This document shows positions 45,302 through 55,627 of a DNA stretch of 64,000 nucleotides, in pieces. Position 1 is the stretch's first letter, and every line of letters begins with the position of its first letter. This DNA is from Synechococcus sp. CC9902. Its GTDB lineage: Bacteria > Cyanobacteriota > Cyanobacteriia > PCC-6307 > Cyanobiaceae. Position numbers and translations under genes: made by a program. The stretch is from assembly GCF_000012505.1 (NCBI RefSeq), contig NC_007513.1:620001-684000 (forward strand), written 5' to 3'. The notes below the pieces were generated by a model, which saw nothing but the letters and a program-made list of their open reading frames with translations, made no database searches and was not told where the DNA came from.

Positions 45302-46684
45302 TTAGCAGCGTTGCCATGGCTTCTCGAGTAATGCCGCGATTAAGGCGAGCCCCGCAAGAAGTAACAACACTGGTTTTAGGCCAAGACTGCTGACGAGAGT
45401 GCCCGCCAGCACCAGGGGAAGACTCAAGGCGATATTGATCAGGTTGTTCTGTAACCCGAAGACGCGGCCGCGCTCTGCTTCTGGGGTTTCCTCTTGAATC
45501 GTGGTTTGGGCGGGAATGGCCACCAGCGCGGCTCCAATTCCCAAGATCCCGCACAGGGCCAAGGTGAAGATCAGGGATCCGCGCAGTTGGCTCAGGAGCA
45601 CCAGCGTGAAGGTGATCGTGCCAAGACCTGAGGCGGTGAGGCGTCGTCGGCTGAATTGATGACCCATTTGCGCAATCACGATGGCACCGATCGCAAGGCC
45701 CACTCCGCTCATGGCCAGGAGCGCACCGAAACCGGACGGTCCGAGGCTGGAGATCAGGGCGGCGAGCTGGAGCGCCAGCACGTAAAGGGCTGCCAGCAGG
45801 CTGTACAGAAGAACCAAGTGCAGCATCGCTCCGCGAACGGAGGGCACCTCACGCAACACCTGTAGCCCCTCACCAATCTCGGCCCAAACAGACGTGGTTG
45901 GGGGTGGTTTTGGTGTCTCTCTCAGGGACAACCGCGCCAAGCTCAGTGCTGCGAGGCCATAGCAAAGCGGAAGCAGAACAAATTCACCGCCATCGATACC
46001 TGCAAAGGCAAAAAGATGATGCAGTGCGCGCAGAATGGGTTCCCCCAGGGCGAATCCCAGAATCGTTGCCCCCATGCTGGTGGCTTGATAGAGGGAATTG
46101 GCTGCAAGAAGGTGTTGGTTCGGGACCAACACTGGAATCGCTGCTTGCTCAGAGGGAGCAAAGAACTGGGTCAGGATCGATTCAAGGAACGTCATTCCCA
46201 CCAATCCCCAGTACCCCCATGGCAGGCCAAGCCAAAGGGGCCCAGGCAGAAGAAAGAGGGGGGCGAACACCACCAGCAGGGCTCGTAGTGCATTCGATGC
46301 CACCATCACCCGCCGTTTGGGCCATCGGTCGGCCCAAACGCCCGCCAGAGTTCCAAGAACCATGGCGGGGATGGTGTTGGCAACAAAAATGCCTGTGGCC
46401 AACAGGGTGATCACCTTGGTGCGGGTGCTGATATCGAGCCCGTAATCAGAGGCCATATCCGCCAGAACCCCGGTGCCGCCGCCACCCATCACCAGAAGGT
46501 GTTGATCGATCAAAAAGACCATCAACACGATGTAGAACTTGTCCGCAAGCTGGGAAAAAATTTGACCCAGCCAGAGTTTGCGAAAATCGCCCAAGGCCAT
46601 CACGGCTTGGATCCCGCGCTTGCCTTCCGGGTTGCTGCTGGTGGGCAGGGCGGGTTCTGGGCTGGACAGGCTTGGGCCGCTCAA
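45302..46684 (-). CDS. MFS transporter, 460 aa
   Basis: Eleven to twelve hydrophobic segments and the major-facilitator loop G-V-W-A-D-R-W-P-K-R-R near residues 115-125 (the motif A region) identify the superfamily. It resembles the MFS_3/enterobactin-exporter-like group of prokaryotic efflux proteins, without a clear substrate. The first 25 residues are low in complexity. It lies 28 bases after recO on the minus strand. Confidence 0.85.
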   Translation of the reverse strand: MSGPSLSSPEPALPTSSNPEGKRGIQAVMALGDFRKLWLGQIFSQLADKFYIVLMVFLIDQHLLVMGGGGTGVLADMASDYGLDISTRTKVITLLATGIFVANTIPAMVLGTLAGVWADRWPKRRVMVASNALRALLVVFAPLFLLPGPLWLGLPWGYWGLVGMTFLESILTQFFAPSEQAAIPVLVPNQHLLAANSLYQATSMGATILGFALGEPILRALHHLFAFAGIDGGEFVLLPLCYGLAALSLARLSLRETPKPPPTTSVWAEIGEGLQVLREVPSVRGAMLHLVLLYSLLAALYVLALQLAALISSLGPSGFGALLAMSGVGLAIGAIVIAQMGHQFSRRRLTASGLGTITFTLVLLSQLRGSLIFTLALCGILGIGAALVAIPAQTTIQEETPEAERGRVFGLQNNLINIALSLPLVLAGTLVSSLGLKPVLLLLAGLALIAALLEKPWQRC

Positions 46685-46712
46685 GGAGTCAATGCGTCGC
46701 GGCCATGATGGC

Positions 46713-47486
46713 TTATGCCGGCGTGATCAGTGTTTCGCGCAGCATGGCGAGCGCTCGACTGCGGTGGGCTAAATGGGTGCGCACCCAAAGTTCAACGACC
46801 CGTAGTAATCGCAGCCAAACCCGCTGGGGCCCCATCAGTTCCCCATCCTGCCGCCGTGGCAAATCGGCTCGTACGAGTCGCTGTAGAAGGGCCAGTTCCG
46901 ACGGGTTGAGCTCGATGGCGGAATTCGGTTGGGAATGGATGGCGAATCCGTCCTCTGGCAACAGGCTGCAGCGCCAGTCCCACTGGCCTAGGGGTGCGTC
47001 CAGCGGTGCACCACTTAGACAGCAACTTTGCATGGGTAGGCCGTAGCCGCCCAGGGTGAGCAGGTGAATCGAGGCTTGAACGGTGCCTGCCAAAACAAGA
47101 TCAGCATCGTCGGCATGGCTTTCCAAGCGTTCCAAATGGAGCAGAACGGTGCTCAGCAGGCCATTCACGGGGTCGTCAGCTGCCAATTGCAGGCAAAGGT
47201 CGCAAAGGGCTTGAGCGGCAGACAGGGTTTCCAAACGTTGCCCCAGCCTTGAAAAACTGCGCAGCACTCTTAATTGGCGAACCCGGCCCAGACCACTGCG
47301 CCCCCCCACCTGAAGTTCCAGCAGGGTGAGTGGGGCGGCGGCTGCCAAGCTGCTTTTGGGACGTCGTGCGCCAGGTACGGCAAATCGGGTTAGTCCCTCT
47401 GCATCACTGAGCAGGCTCAGCAGACGGTCGTGTTCCCCAAGCGGTCCCACCTTTAGGGCTAAACCCTCCAAGCGTCGGTCCGCCAT
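46713..47486 (-). CDS. recO: DNA repair protein RecO
   Basis: RecO loads RecA in the RecFOR pathway. The protein has the RecO opening R-x-L-E-G-L-A-L-K-V-G-P-L-G-E-H-D-R-L-L near residues 4-23, an OB-fold with F-A-V-P-G-A-R-R-P-K-S, then a helical C-terminal domain. Length 257. The ATG follows the deoC-family stop without a gap, so the two are co-transcribed. Confidence 0.9.
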   Translation of the reverse strand: MADRRLEGLALKVGPLGEHDRLLSLLSDAEGLTRFAVPGARRPKSSLAAAAPLTLLELQVGGRSGLGRVRQLRVLRSFSRLGQRLETLSAAQALCDLCLQLAADDPVNGLLSTVLLHLERLESHADDADLVLAGTVQASIHLLTLGGYGLPMQSCCLSGAPLDAPLGQWDWRCSLLPEDGFAIHSQPNSAIELNPSELALLQRLVRADLPRRQDGELMGPQRVWLRLLRVVELWVRTHLAHRSRALAMLRETLITPA

Positions 47487-48167
47487 CTAACCCATCGGTT
47501 GGCGGAGGGATTGAAGCAATTGGGGCGCACTGCTGGTCCCCAGCAGGTCGGCACCGGCTTCGACTAATTCTGCAACGCGATCGATGCTGTGAATCCCACC
47601 GGCGGCTTTGATGCCGCAGCGTTTGCGGCAGAGCCCCATCAGTTGCTTCACCTGCTCCGGATGACAGGCCGGTCCGAAGCCATTGCCGGTTTGGACGCCC
47701 GTGGCGCCGGCATCGATGGACGCTTCCACCGCGAGGGCGAGTTGATCCTCCGTCAAACGGGCCATGTCGAGGACCACCCTCAGCGGCAATCCCAGACCAC
47801 AGAGCGCGCCTAGCTCATCGGCAAAGCTGGTGATACTTCCGTTGGCAAGTGCTCGGAAATCAGGCACAACATCCAGCTCTTCGGCGCCCTGGGATGCGGC
47901 CCATTCAGCCTCGGCCTGTTTGAGTTCAGCGGGCAGGGCACCGAATGGAAATCCGATCGCTGCTATCAATTTCGGCCCCCCTTCTGATGCTCCTAACCGC
48001 TGACGCAGCACTGGCAACAGCTGCAGGCTGGTGCAGATGGCTCGAACATTTTCCTGGCGGCTGGCATCGCACAACTCATGGAGTTGTTCGTCGTTCAGCA
48101 AGGGATCGAGGATGGCCTGATCCAGAAGAGGGGGTAGGTCCGGAAGGTCCTTGGGGATTGCGGCCAT
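47487..48167 (-). CDS. deoC: DeoC-family protein lacking the Schiff-base lysine, 226 aa
   Basis: The barrel of deoxyribose-phosphate aldolase is clear: C-T-S-L-Q near 45-49, I-G-F-P-F-G near 71-76, E-L-D-V-V with the catalytic-type Asp near 99, and G-I-K-A-A-G-G-I-H with the proton-relay Lys near 187. The Schiff-base lysine of the F-I-K-T-S-T-G motif is replaced: the segment reads G-V-Q-T-G-N-G (Gln 159). The codon is CAA and the frame is intact. A canonical aldolase reaction is therefore doubtful. It is directly upstream of recO. Confidence 0.85.
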   Translation of the reverse strand: MAAIPKDLPDLPPLLDQAILDPLLNDEQLHELCDASRQENVRAICTSLQLLPVLRQRLGASEGGPKLIAAIGFPFGALPAELKQAEAEWAASQGAEELDVVPDFRALANGSITSFADELGALCGLGLPLRVVLDMARLTEDQLALAVEASIDAGATGVQTGNGFGPACHPEQVKQLMGLCRKRCGIKAAGGIHSIDRVAELVEAGADLLGTSSAPQLLQSLRQPMG

Positions 48168-48213
48168 GACAGGGCTCAGTTGGTTGTGCTCTCTGTTGAT
48201 TCCGCGAAGTTCG

Positions 48214-48801
48214 TTACTCCCTCGCTTGGATCACGCCATAACCGCCGTGGTTTCGGCGATAAATCACCTGCAAATCGCCGGTTTTACTGTCCCTAAAAAG
48301 ATAGAAATCGTGGTCGATCACGTCCAGTTGATGCCGAGCGTCATCCAGCGTCATCGGTGGCATTGAAAAGTATTTGCGTCGCACGCCTGGCTCGGGAAGC
48401 TGTGCCTCTTTCCCGTCAACGAGAGATCCCTCAACAGCGCTCTCATCGCTGACTTCCTCGGTGCTGGGCGTCAGGCTGGCGCTGTGGCCGTGGCTGTGGT
48501 GGTGATCCGCATGACGCTCTTTCCATTTGCGCAGCTGTCGCGCCAGCTTGCCGACAACTAAATCAATGCTGGCGTAAAGGTTTTCGCTGCGTTCTTGGGC
48601 ACGAATCACCGTGCCGTTTGCAAACACCGTCACCTCTGCGGTTTGCTGGGGGACCCGTGGGTTCCTCGCCACAGACAAGTGAACATCGGCTTCGCGGATG
48701 GCATCACCGAAATGGGACGTGGCCCGTTCCAGTTTTGTGTTGGTGTACTCCCGCAGCGCCGGAGTGATCTCGAGGTTGCGACCATGGATCAGCACCTTCA
48801 T
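48214..48801 (-). CDS. hpf: Ribosome hibernation/light-repressed factor (long HPF, LrtA)
   Basis: The N-terminal HPF domain (about residues 1-100) has [19 protein letters not shown] and the [16 protein letters not shown] block. A histidine-rich acidic linker leads to the long-form C-terminal dimerisation domain (about 135-195; [23 protein letters not shown]). Cyanobacterial LrtA accumulates in the dark. ATG 48801 lies 11 bases from the GTG of the divergent lipB. Confidence 0.92.
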   Translation of the reverse strand: MKVLIHGRNLEITPALREYTNTKLERATSHFGDAIREADVHLSVARNPRVPQQTAEVTVFANGTVIRAQERSENLYASIDLVVGKLARQLRKWKERHADHHHSHGHSASLTPSTEEVSDESAVEGSLVDGKEAQLPEPGVRRKYFSMPPMTLDDARHQLDVIDHDFYLFRDSKTGDLQVIYRRNHGGYGVIQARE

Positions 48802-48812
48802 CCTTTGCACCT

Positions 48813-49508
48813 GTGCCGGTGGATATCGGCAAGCTAGTAACGCGTCGCTCTTCGGAACACCCCGCGGGTGCATTTCTTTTTGAGCCGTCCGTGCTGATCC
48901 CGTTTGAGCGGGCTTGGCGGGATCAGCAGCTCTGGCAGCAACGCCTGTTTGAGGAGCCGTCCTCCCCCGAAGCGGTTTGGATTCTGCAGCACCCCGCCTG
49001 TTACACCCTCGGGCGTGGTGCCAGTGCCCAACACCTGCATTTCGACCCCAACGAACCACCAGCCCCGTTGCATCGCATTGATCGAGGCGGGGAGGTGACC
49101 CATCATTTGCCGGGTCAGTTGGTGGCATATCCCGTTTTGGATTTGCAACGGCATACACCAGATCTCCACTTGTATTTGCGGCAGTTGGAACTGGTGGTGA
49201 TTGATGTGTTGCGTGATTTAGGCCTCCAGGGCGAATGCTTACCGGGCCTTACGGGTGTGTGGGTGGGACGGTGCAAGGTGGCGGCGATTGGTGTGGGCTG
49301 TCGCCGTTGGATTACGCAACATGGGTTGGCTCTCAATGTGGATTGCGAACTCCAGGGTTTTGCCGAAATCACACCCTGTGGATTGGTTGGCCATCAGGTC
49401 GGTCGACTGTGCGATTGGATGCCTGGGCTGAGGGTGAGCGATGTGCAGCCTTTGCTTCGCCAGTCCCTCGCTGCCCGCTTCCACCTGGCGTGGATCCCGC
49501 AGGCGTGA
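48813..49508 (+). CDS. lipB: Octanoyltransferase LipB
   Basis: This enzyme transfers octanoate from ACP to lipoyl domains. The signature [13 protein letters not shown] near residues 91-103, the catalytic Lys in [10 protein letters not shown] near 152-161 and the Cys in T-P-C-G-L-V near 189-194 are all visible. Start GTG 48813, nearly touching the hpf start on the other strand. The acyl-CoA synthetase-like gene begins 31 bases after its stop; pdhC, whose lipoyl domain it may modify, lies about 2.5 kb downstream. Confidence 0.92.
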   Translation: MPVDIGKLVTRRSSEHPAGAFLFEPSVLIPFERAWRDQQLWQQRLFEEPSSPEAVWILQHPACYTLGRGASAQHLHFDPNEPPAPLHRIDRGGEVTHHLPGQLVAYPVLDLQRHTPDLHLYLRQLELVVIDVLRDLGLQGECLPGLTGVWVGRCKVAAIGVGCRRWITQHGLALNVDCELQGFAEITPCGLVGHQVGRLCDWMPGLRVSDVQPLLRQSLAARFHLAWIPQA

Positions 49509-49539
49509 TACGCCTGTGCTGATCGATGCAACGTCTCGG

Positions 49540-51477
49540 ATGACGGCCAGCTGGACCCCTACCGCTCGGGAAACGACGTCGCTGCAACGTCATGGCCATA
49601 CCCAGAGCTTCACCCGGGTGGATTCCATGTGGCCATGGTTGGCGGATCGGTATGGAACGATCACCGCCCTCGATGCTCCCCACGCCACCCATCCAGAACA
49701 GTTCAGTTTTGGTGAATTGGCCGAACGCATCGCGACGGCTGCTGCCGCGTTTGACGCCAAGGGTGTTCGAAAGGGTGACGTTGTGGCGTTGTTTTCTGAG
49801 AACAGTCCCCGCTGGTTGGTGGCCGACCAAGCCCTGATGCGTTGTGGTGCCGCTGATGCTGTTCGGGGTGCGTCTGCCCCTGTTGAGGAGCTCCGTTACA
49901 TCCTTGAGGATTCAAAGGCCACAGCCCTTGTGGTCCAGAACGCTGATCTGTGGCGCCGCTTGGCATTGACGCCGGCGCAGCGAACGCGCTTGAAGGTGGT
50001 GGTGCAGCTCGAGGGTGATCCGGTGGATGGACTCACCGGTTGGGACACGCTGCTGTCGTCTGCGGCTGGCCTCTCTCCGGTGACGCGTACGCAAAACCTT
50101 GATGGAGACGGGAAGATCGCAGCAAACCAGGTGGCCACGATTTTGTACACCTCAGGTACGACCGGTCAGCCGAAGGGGGTGCCGCTCACGCACGCCAATT
50201 TGTTGCACCAAATTCGCTCCTTGGCCTGTGTGGCCTATCCCAAGCCAGGGGATCCGGTGCTGAGCGTTTTGCCGATTTGGCATGCCTATGAGCGCAGTGC
50301 CAGTTACTTCTTTCTGTCGTGTGCCTGCACACAGACCTACACCACGATTAAGCAACTCAAAAAGGATCTGCCCAGGGTGCAACCGATTGCGATGGCCACC
50401 GTGCCACGGTTGTGGGAGTCGGTGCAGGCTGGCTTCGAGGATGTGGTGAAAACGTTTCCGCCTTCCCGACAACGCTTGCTTCGAGCTGCCCTCAGCAACA
50501 GTTCTGCTCAGCGACAAGCCCTGCGTCGGGCGAGCAACTTGATGTTGGAGCCTGTGCCCTGGGCAGGACGATTCCAGGCCGCTGGGGTGGCCCTTCTCCG
50601 CTGGCCGCTACATGCTTTGGCATCGGCCTTGTTGTGGCCCAAGGTGCGCCGTCAGCTGAGCGGCGGGCAGCTTGCTTATCCCATCAGTGGAGGAGGAGCG
50701 ATTGCCCCCCACATCGATGCGTTTTTTGAAGCGGTGGGCATTGAACTTTTGGTGGGCTATGGCCTCACTGAAACCAGTCCGGTGATTAGTTGTCGGCGCC
50801 CTTGGCACAACATTCGCGGCAGTTCGGGTTTGCCGTTGCCAGGCACGGAATTCCGGATTGTGGATCCTGAATCTGGAACGTTGCTGGGGTGTCGCCAGAG
50901 GGGACGCGTTCTGGTGCGCGGACCGCAGGTGATGGCGGGTTATTGGGGCAAACCCGATGCCACAGCCAAAGTTCTTGACGCTGATGGCTGGTTTGATACT
51001 GGTGATCTCGGAATGCTCCTGGCGGATGGCTCGGTGGCTTTAACGGGCCGTGCGAAGGACACGATCGTCTTAAGCAGTGGCGAAAACATTGAGCCCGGAC
51101 CGTTGGAGGAAGTCCTGGTGGCGAGTCCACTGATCGAGCAGGTGATGCTGGTGGGGCAGGACGAGCGCCAATTGGCAGCGTTAATCGTGCCTCGGGCCGA
51201 TGTGATTGTTGTTTGGGCTGGTCAGCAAGGACTCAGCCTTGCAAACGACCTCGGTGGAAAGCCAGGTGATCAGGCGCTGCTCCGACTGCTGATGCAGGAA
51301 TGCAATCGACTGTTGAAGCAGCGTGTTGGCGCTCGCGGAGATGAACGGCTGGCGGGGGTGGTTTTGGTGGATCCCTTCACCATCGACAACGGCTTACTCA
51401 CCCAAACCTTGAAGCAACGTCGCGACCGAATCACCGCCCGGGACAACACCCTGATCCGTGGGCTATACAGCCGTTAG
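49540..51477 (+). CDS. AMP-binding acyl-CoA/acyl-ACP synthetase, 645 aa
   Basis: An ANL-superfamily enzyme: Y-T-S-G-T-T-G-Q-P-K-G-V near residues 203-214 (P-loop-like A3), Y-G-L-T-E-T-S-P-V near 407-415, and D-G-W-F-D-T-G-D-L-G followed by R-A-K-D-T-I-V-L-S-S-G-E-N-I-E-P near 502-515. The length and long C-terminal half fit the single cyanobacterial Aas enzyme, which recycles free fatty acids by attaching them to acyl carrier protein; I cannot prove this from sequence alone. ATG 49540 is chosen over an in-frame upstream start that would overlap lipB. Confidence 0.88.
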   Translation: MTASWTPTARETTSLQRHGHTQSFTRVDSMWPWLADRYGTITALDAPHATHPEQFSFGELAERIATAAAAFDAKGVRKGDVVALFSENSPRWLVADQALMRCGAADAVRGASAPVEELRYILEDSKATALVVQNADLWRRLALTPAQRTRLKVVVQLEGDPVDGLTGWDTLLSSAAGLSPVTRTQNLDGDGKIAANQVATILYTSGTTGQPKGVPLTHANLLHQIRSLACVAYPKPGDPVLSVLPIWHAYERSASYFFLSCACTQTYTTIKQLKKDLPRVQPIAMATVPRLWESVQAGFEDVVKTFPPSRQRLLRAALSNSSAQRQALRRASNLMLEPVPWAGRFQAAGVALLRWPLHALASALLWPKVRRQLSGGQLAYPISGGGAIAPHIDAFFEAVGIELLVGYGLTETSPVISCRRPWHNIRGSSGLPLPGTEFRIVDPESGTLLGCRQRGRVLVRGPQVMAGYWGKPDATAKVLDADGWFDTGDLGMLLADGSVALTGRAKDTIVLSSGENIEPGPLEEVLVASPLIEQVMLVGQDERQLAALIVPRADVIVVWAGQQGLSLANDLGGKPGDQALLRLLMQECNRLLKQRVGARGDERLAGVVLVDPFTIDNGLLTQTLKQRRDRITARDNTLIRGLYSR

Positions 51478-51544
51478 GGGCGGTTCTCCGGTGATTGACC
51501 GAAGCATGAACGCCTGTGACGCTTAGACCAAATTTTCGAAGTCC

Positions 51545-51988
51545 ATGTCCGACGGCACGTTCTTAAACATCAAGCGTCCGATCACGGTGCGCGCCGTCGT
51601 GACCCCGACCTGGAAAGAGGAAGCCGAGCGTGAGCTCAGCAATGGCATCGCGACAGCCGACCAGCAGCTGGCGCAGCTGGAACAGGAGGGTCAGGAGGTC
51701 GTGGATCAGGTTCGTCGTCAGAGTGCGAATCCCCTGGACCCAAGGGTTCAGGATCAAGTGGGACAAATTCAGCAACAGGTGGCGGCCAAGCGCGCAGAGC
51801 TCGAAGAGCAAAAGCGCAACCTGTTGCAACAGCAGGCTCAGGTCCGCGAACTGGAGATGGATCAGATTGTCGAACAGGGTCAGTTGGAGAGCACCTGTGA
51901 GCTCAAGGTGGGCGACAACCTCGTGCAAAAAATGCAAGTTGCCATCGTTGTTCGCGATGGAGTGGTGCAGACAATTGAAGAAGGTTGA
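51545..51988 (+). CDS. YlqD-like coiled-coil protein, 147 aa
   Basis: An N-terminal beta segment (V-R-A-V-V-T-P-T-W) leads into a long charged helix, about residues 28-118, with coiled-coil spacing rich in Q and E, and a C-terminal block L-K-V-G-D-N-L-V-Q-K-M-Q-V-A-I-V-V-R-D-G. This order fits the YlqD family of cyanobacteria and Firmicutes, whose function is unknown. There is no membrane helix. It precedes pdhC by 53 bases. Confidence 0.82.
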   Translation: MSDGTFLNIKRPITVRAVVTPTWKEEAERELSNGIATADQQLAQLEQEGQEVVDQVRRQSANPLDPRVQDQVGQIQQQVAAKRAELEEQKRNLLQQQAQVRELEMDQIVEQGQLESTCELKVGDNLVQKMQVAIVVRDGVVQTIEEG

Positions 51989-52041
51989 TCCCAGTCTTCA
52001 GCTGACTCGTAAACTGCCCTGATCAGCCCTCGGAGACGGTC

Positions 52042-53388
52042 TTGGCAACCCACGACATCTTTATGCCTGCCCTTAGCTCCACCATGACGGAGGGCAAGAT
52101 CGTCGAGTGGCTGAAACAGCCTGGTGACAAGGTCGCCCGCGGCGAATCAGTTCTGGTGGTGGAGTCGGATAAGGCCGACATGGACGTTGAGTCGTTTCAG
52201 GATGGCTTTCTGGCCGCGGTTCTGATGCCGGCTGGCAGCACGGCACCGGTGGGAGAAACCATCGGTTTGATCGTTGAAACCGAGGCCGAGATTGCAGACG
52301 CCAAAGCCAATGCTCCAGCAGCTCCAGCGGCTGCGGCAGCCCCTGCACCCACACCCACGCCAGCTCCTACACCAGCAGCGGTCCAAGCATCAACGACGTC
52401 TCCCGCTCCAGCCCCCGCTGCCCCCCCTGTGGTGACAGCGCCCCCTGTGGTGACAGCCCCCGTTGTGAATGACGGTCGCATCGTCGCCAGCCCCCGGGCC
52501 AAAAAGCTTGCCTCCCAAATGGGTGTCGACCTCTCCACGGTTCGTGGCAGTGGCCCCCACGGGCGAATCCAGGCCGAAGATGTGGAACAGGCCACCGGGC
52601 AGCCCATTTCAGTGCCGCGGGTGGCGGAAGGGACGGCTCCCGCGGCTGGAGGATCTGTCACCTCAGCCGCAGCACCGGCAGCAGCTGCCCCGGCTGGTAA
52701 TAGCTTTGGCCGTCCCGGTGAGACGGTTGCGTTCAACACCCTGCAGGGGGCTGTGAACCGCAACATGGAAGCCAGCCTTGCTGTGCCTTGCTTCCGCGTT
52801 GGTTACACGATCACCACCGACAAATTGGATGCGTTTTACAAAAAGGTGAAGCCAAAGGGCGTCACGATGACGGCCCTTTTGGCCAAGGCAGTGGCCGTGA
52901 CGCTGGCCCATCATCCCCAGGTGAATGCGGCAACTACCGCAGCTGGGATGAGTTATCCCGCTGATGTGAATGTGGCTGTCGCTGTCGCGATGGAAGACGG
53001 GGGCTTAATTACGCCTGTTTTGCGTCAAGCCGACCGCACTGATCTCTATGAGATGTCTCGCCAATGGGCCGACCTTGTGAAGCGATCCCGTAGTAAGCAG
53101 CTTTTGCCTGAGGAATACAGCACGGGAACGTTCACCCTCTCCAATTTGGGCATGTTTGGCGTCGACCGCTTCGATGCGATCCTTCCCCCAGGCACTGGAG
53201 CGATTTTGGCCGTGGCCGCATCCCGTCCGATGGTGGTGGCTGGCAAGGATGGCTCCATTTCGGTGAAACGTCAGATGCAGGTGAACCTCACCGCTGATCA
53301 TCGGGTTGTCTACGGCGCCGATGGTGCTTCCTTCCTCAAGGCCCTGGCTGATTTGATTGAGAACCGTCCGGAGAGCTTGGCGCTCTGA
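52042..53388 (+). CDS. pdhC: Pyruvate dehydrogenase E2, dihydrolipoamide acetyltransferase
   Basis: The domains follow the usual order: a lipoyl domain at residues 1-78 with the lipoylated Lys in E-S-D-K-A-D near 44, an Ala/Pro/Thr-rich hinge at about 90-145, the E3-binding domain [12 protein letters not shown] near 152-185, and the acetyltransferase domain from about 230, ending [10 protein letters not shown]. The Tyr in place of the usual Asp of HRxxDG is a variant I recall from cyanobacterial and plastid E2s. Start TTG 52042, weak as a codon but the only one that leaves the lipoyl domain whole. queA follows 5 bases after the stop. Confidence 0.93.
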   Translation: MATHDIFMPALSSTMTEGKIVEWLKQPGDKVARGESVLVVESDKADMDVESFQDGFLAAVLMPAGSTAPVGETIGLIVETEAEIADAKANAPAAPAAAAAPAPTPTPAPTPAAVQASTTSPAPAPAAPPVVTAPPVVTAPVVNDGRIVASPRAKKLASQMGVDLSTVRGSGPHGRIQAEDVEQATGQPISVPRVAEGTAPAAGGSVTSAAAPAAAAPAGNSFGRPGETVAFNTLQGAVNRNMEASLAVPCFRVGYTITTDKLDAFYKKVKPKGVTMTALLAKAVAVTLAHHPQVNAATTAAGMSYPADVNVAVAVAMEDGGLITPVLRQADRTDLYEMSRQWADLVKRSRSKQLLPEEYSTGTFTLSNLGMFGVDRFDAILPPGTGAILAVAASRPMVVAGKDGSISVKRQMQVNLTADHRVVYGADGASFLKALADLIENRPESLAL

Positions 53389-53393
53389 TCCGA

Positions 53394-54488
53394 GTGCCGG
53401 ATTCCCTCGATCAGCAGCTCAGCAGTTACGCGTATCACCTGCCGCCTGAGCGCATTGCTCAGGCTCCAGTGGAGCCGCGCCATGACGCGCGGCTGCTGAT
53501 CGCCCCCGGCCAAACCGATGGAGTGCAGGCAGCGCGCCATCAGAAAGTGTGGGATCTGCTGGAGGAGCTGCGGTCGGGTGACTTGCTGGTGGTGAACGAC
53601 ACCAGGGTGCTCAAGGCAAGGATCAAGGTCCGCCGCTCTGGTGGTGGGGTGTCTGAATTGCTGGTGCTAGAGCCCCGTGGTGATGGCCAATGGCTTTGTT
53701 TGGCGCGCCCGGCCAAGCGGATGCGTCCAGGCGATCTGCTCACGCTTGATGGCACAGCGATCACTCTGCGGGTGCTGCATGAGGATCCCGCCAGTGGGGG
53801 GCGGATTGTTCAGTTTCCTTTGGATTGCAGGGATGCGGAATCGATCGAAGCCCTGCTCAATCAGTGCGGTGAAGTGCCATTGCCGCCCTACATCGACCGT
53901 CATGATCCTGGCGATGCCGAGCGTTATCAAACGCGTTATGCGGATCGGCCGGGTGCTGTGGCGGCACCAACGGCAGGACTTCATTTCAGTGATGAACTGT
54001 TGGCTGCCTTGCAGGGCAAGGGTGTCGGATTGGCAAGGATCACCCTGCATGTGGGGCTGGGTACATTTCGCCCTGTGGAGACAGAAGATCTCACCCAGCT
54101 GGAATTGCACAGCGAATGGATTGAAGTGAATGCGTCAGTGGTGGAGGCCATTCAGCAGTGTCGTGGCCGTGTGATCGCTGTTGGCACCACCAGCGTGCGT
54201 GCTTTGGAGGGAGCTGCGCAGCTGCAAGGGGGTGTGTTGAAACCGTTCACCGGTCCGGTGAACCTTGTGATTCAGCCTGGCTATCGCTTTGCGGTGGTGC
54301 AGGGCTTATTGACCAATTTCCATCTGCCGAAAAGTTCCTTGTTGCTGCTGGTGAGTGCCCTGATTGGTCGGGAGAAGCTGCTGGCGCTGTATGCCGAGGC
54401 GATTGATCACGAGTACCGATTTTTTTCCTATGGCGATGCCATGTGGATTTCTCCGGACGCTGTATTGCCAGGGGTGACCCCGAATTGA
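53394..54488 (+). CDS. queA: S-adenosylmethionine:tRNA ribosyltransferase-isomerase QueA
   Basis: The penultimate enzyme of queuosine synthesis. Family blocks include [10 protein letters not shown]-x-P near residues 14-25, L-L-V-V-N-D-T-R-V near 63-71, the [20 protein letters not shown] region near 178-197, and [11 protein letters not shown] near 218-228. Length 364. Start GTG 53394, 5 bases after pdhC. Confidence 0.95.
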   Translation: MPDSLDQQLSSYAYHLPPERIAQAPVEPRHDARLLIAPGQTDGVQAARHQKVWDLLEELRSGDLLVVNDTRVLKARIKVRRSGGGVSELLVLEPRGDGQWLCLARPAKRMRPGDLLTLDGTAITLRVLHEDPASGGRIVQFPLDCRDAESIEALLNQCGEVPLPPYIDRHDPGDAERYQTRYADRPGAVAAPTAGLHFSDELLAALQGKGVGLARITLHVGLGTFRPVETEDLTQLELHSEWIEVNASVVEAIQQCRGRVIAVGTTSVRALEGAAQLQGGVLKPFTGPVNLVIQPGYRFAVVQGLLTNFHLPKSSLLLLVSALIGREKLLALYAEAIDHEYRFFSYGDAMWISPDAVLPGVTPN

Positions 54489-54496
54489 CGGTGCCC

Positions 54497-54525
54497 AAAA
54501 AAAAGCCCCGCACATTGTGCAGGGC
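54497..54525 (-). terminator. Intrinsic terminator for cysK
   Basis: On the minus strand a GC-rich hairpin (GCCCTGCAC-AAT-GTGCGGGGC, one mismatch) is followed by eight T residues. It lies 36 bases past the cysK stop. The same hairpin could also help end the plus-strand queA transcript, but that side lacks a T-run. Confidence 0.85.
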
Positions 54526-54560
54526 GAACCGAGCCTTTGGCTTGAGGGGCCAGCGCTGAA

Positions 54561-55547
54561 TTAAACCGCGACGGGTTGTTCGATGATTCCAGTGGGCACT
54601 TCGGCAAACATCACTGAGGAGAGGTAACGCTCAGCGAGGTCGGGGAGAACCACAACAATGGTTTTGCCCGCATAGGCATCTTGTTCTGCAAGGCGAATGG
54701 CGGCTGCGGCAGCAGCGCCACAAGAGATCCCAACTAAAAGACCCTCTTCCTCGGCCAGACGAAGTGCCATGGCGATCGATTCTTCGTTGGTGACCTGCTC
54801 GACCTTGTCGACAACTGAGAGGTCGAGGTTCTTGGGGATGAAGCCAGCACCGATGCCCTGAATTTTGTGGGGACCAGGCTTCACAGCTTCACCATTCATG
54901 GTTTGGGTGATCACTGGGCTGTGGCTCGGTTCAACCGCGACAGATTCAATCGCTTTACCAGCCTCATTTTTGATGTAACGCGACACGCCGGTGATCGTTC
55001 CGCCGGTGCCAACGCCAGCCACGAACACGTCGATGGCACCATCGCAATCGTTCCAGATCTCAGGACCGGTGGTCTTGAAATGGATCTCTGGATTGGCTGG
55101 GTTATCGAATTGCCCAGGCATAAAAAATTTGGAGGGATTGCTGTCGGCAATCTCCTTGGCTTTCGCAATCGCACCGGGCATGCCTTTGGCAGCTTCGGTT
55201 AAGACGATTTCGGCTCCCATCACAGCCATGACACGTCGCCGTTCGATCGACATCGACTCCGGCATGGTGAGGATCAGCTTGTAGCCACGCGCCGCGGCGG
55301 TGAAGGCCAACGCGATCCCTGTGTTGCCCGATGTGGGCTCAACAATGACCTTGTCTTTTGTGAGTTTGCCGCTCTTTTCTGCGTCCCAGATCATGTTGGC
55401 GCCGATCCGGCACTTCACGCTGTAAGCGGGATTGCGGCCTTCGATCTTCGCCAGGACGGTGGCTTTGCAGTTTTTGGTGACGTGATTCAGTTTCACCAGC
55501 GGGGTGTTGCCGATGGCGAGGCTGTTGTCGTCGTAAATGCGAGACAT
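54561..55547 (-). CDS. cysK: Cysteine synthase A CysK (O-acetylserine (thiol)-lyase)
   Basis: A PLP enzyme that makes cysteine from O-acetylserine and sulfide. [12 protein letters not shown] near residues 39-50 carries the PLP Lys; P-T-S-G-N-T-G-I-A near 72-80 binds substrate; G-T-G-G-T-I-T-G-V near 181-189 binds the phosphate. The Cys after the Lys replaces the Asp common in other bacteria and is a form I recall from cyanobacteria. Length 328. A clear terminator follows. The neighbours upstream are also sulfur-metabolism enzymes. Confidence 0.95.
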   Translation of the reverse strand: MSRIYDDNSLAIGNTPLVKLNHVTKNCKATVLAKIEGRNPAYSVKCRIGANMIWDAEKSGKLTKDKVIVEPTSGNTGIALAFTAAARGYKLILTMPESMSIERRRVMAVMGAEIVLTEAAKGMPGAIAKAKEIADSNPSKFFMPGQFDNPANPEIHFKTTGPEIWNDCDGAIDVFVAGVGTGGTITGVSRYIKNEAGKAIESVAVEPSHSPVITQTMNGEAVKPGPHKIQGIGAGFIPKNLDLSVVDKVEQVTNEESIAMALRLAEEEGLLVGISCGAAAAAAIRLAEQDAYAGKTIVVVLPDLAERYLSSVMFAEVPTGIIEQPVAV

Positions 55548-55627
55548 AGCGCGTCTGTATTTGGATTGGCCCTAAGTCGTCAACTTAGTGATCAAACGCG
55601 TAAAAACTTCAGTTGTTAACGGCATTT

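Noticed and set aside
53290-53320. E2 active site reads H-R-V-V-Y-G instead of H-R-x-x-D-G
   Set aside because: I recall the same variant from cyanobacterial and plastid E2 proteins, so it is a lineage trait rather than a defect.
55400-55440. CysK has S-V-K-C-R-I-G instead of S-V-K-D-R-I-G
   Set aside because: The PLP lysine is intact, and the Cys form is one I recall as usual in cyanobacterial enzymes.
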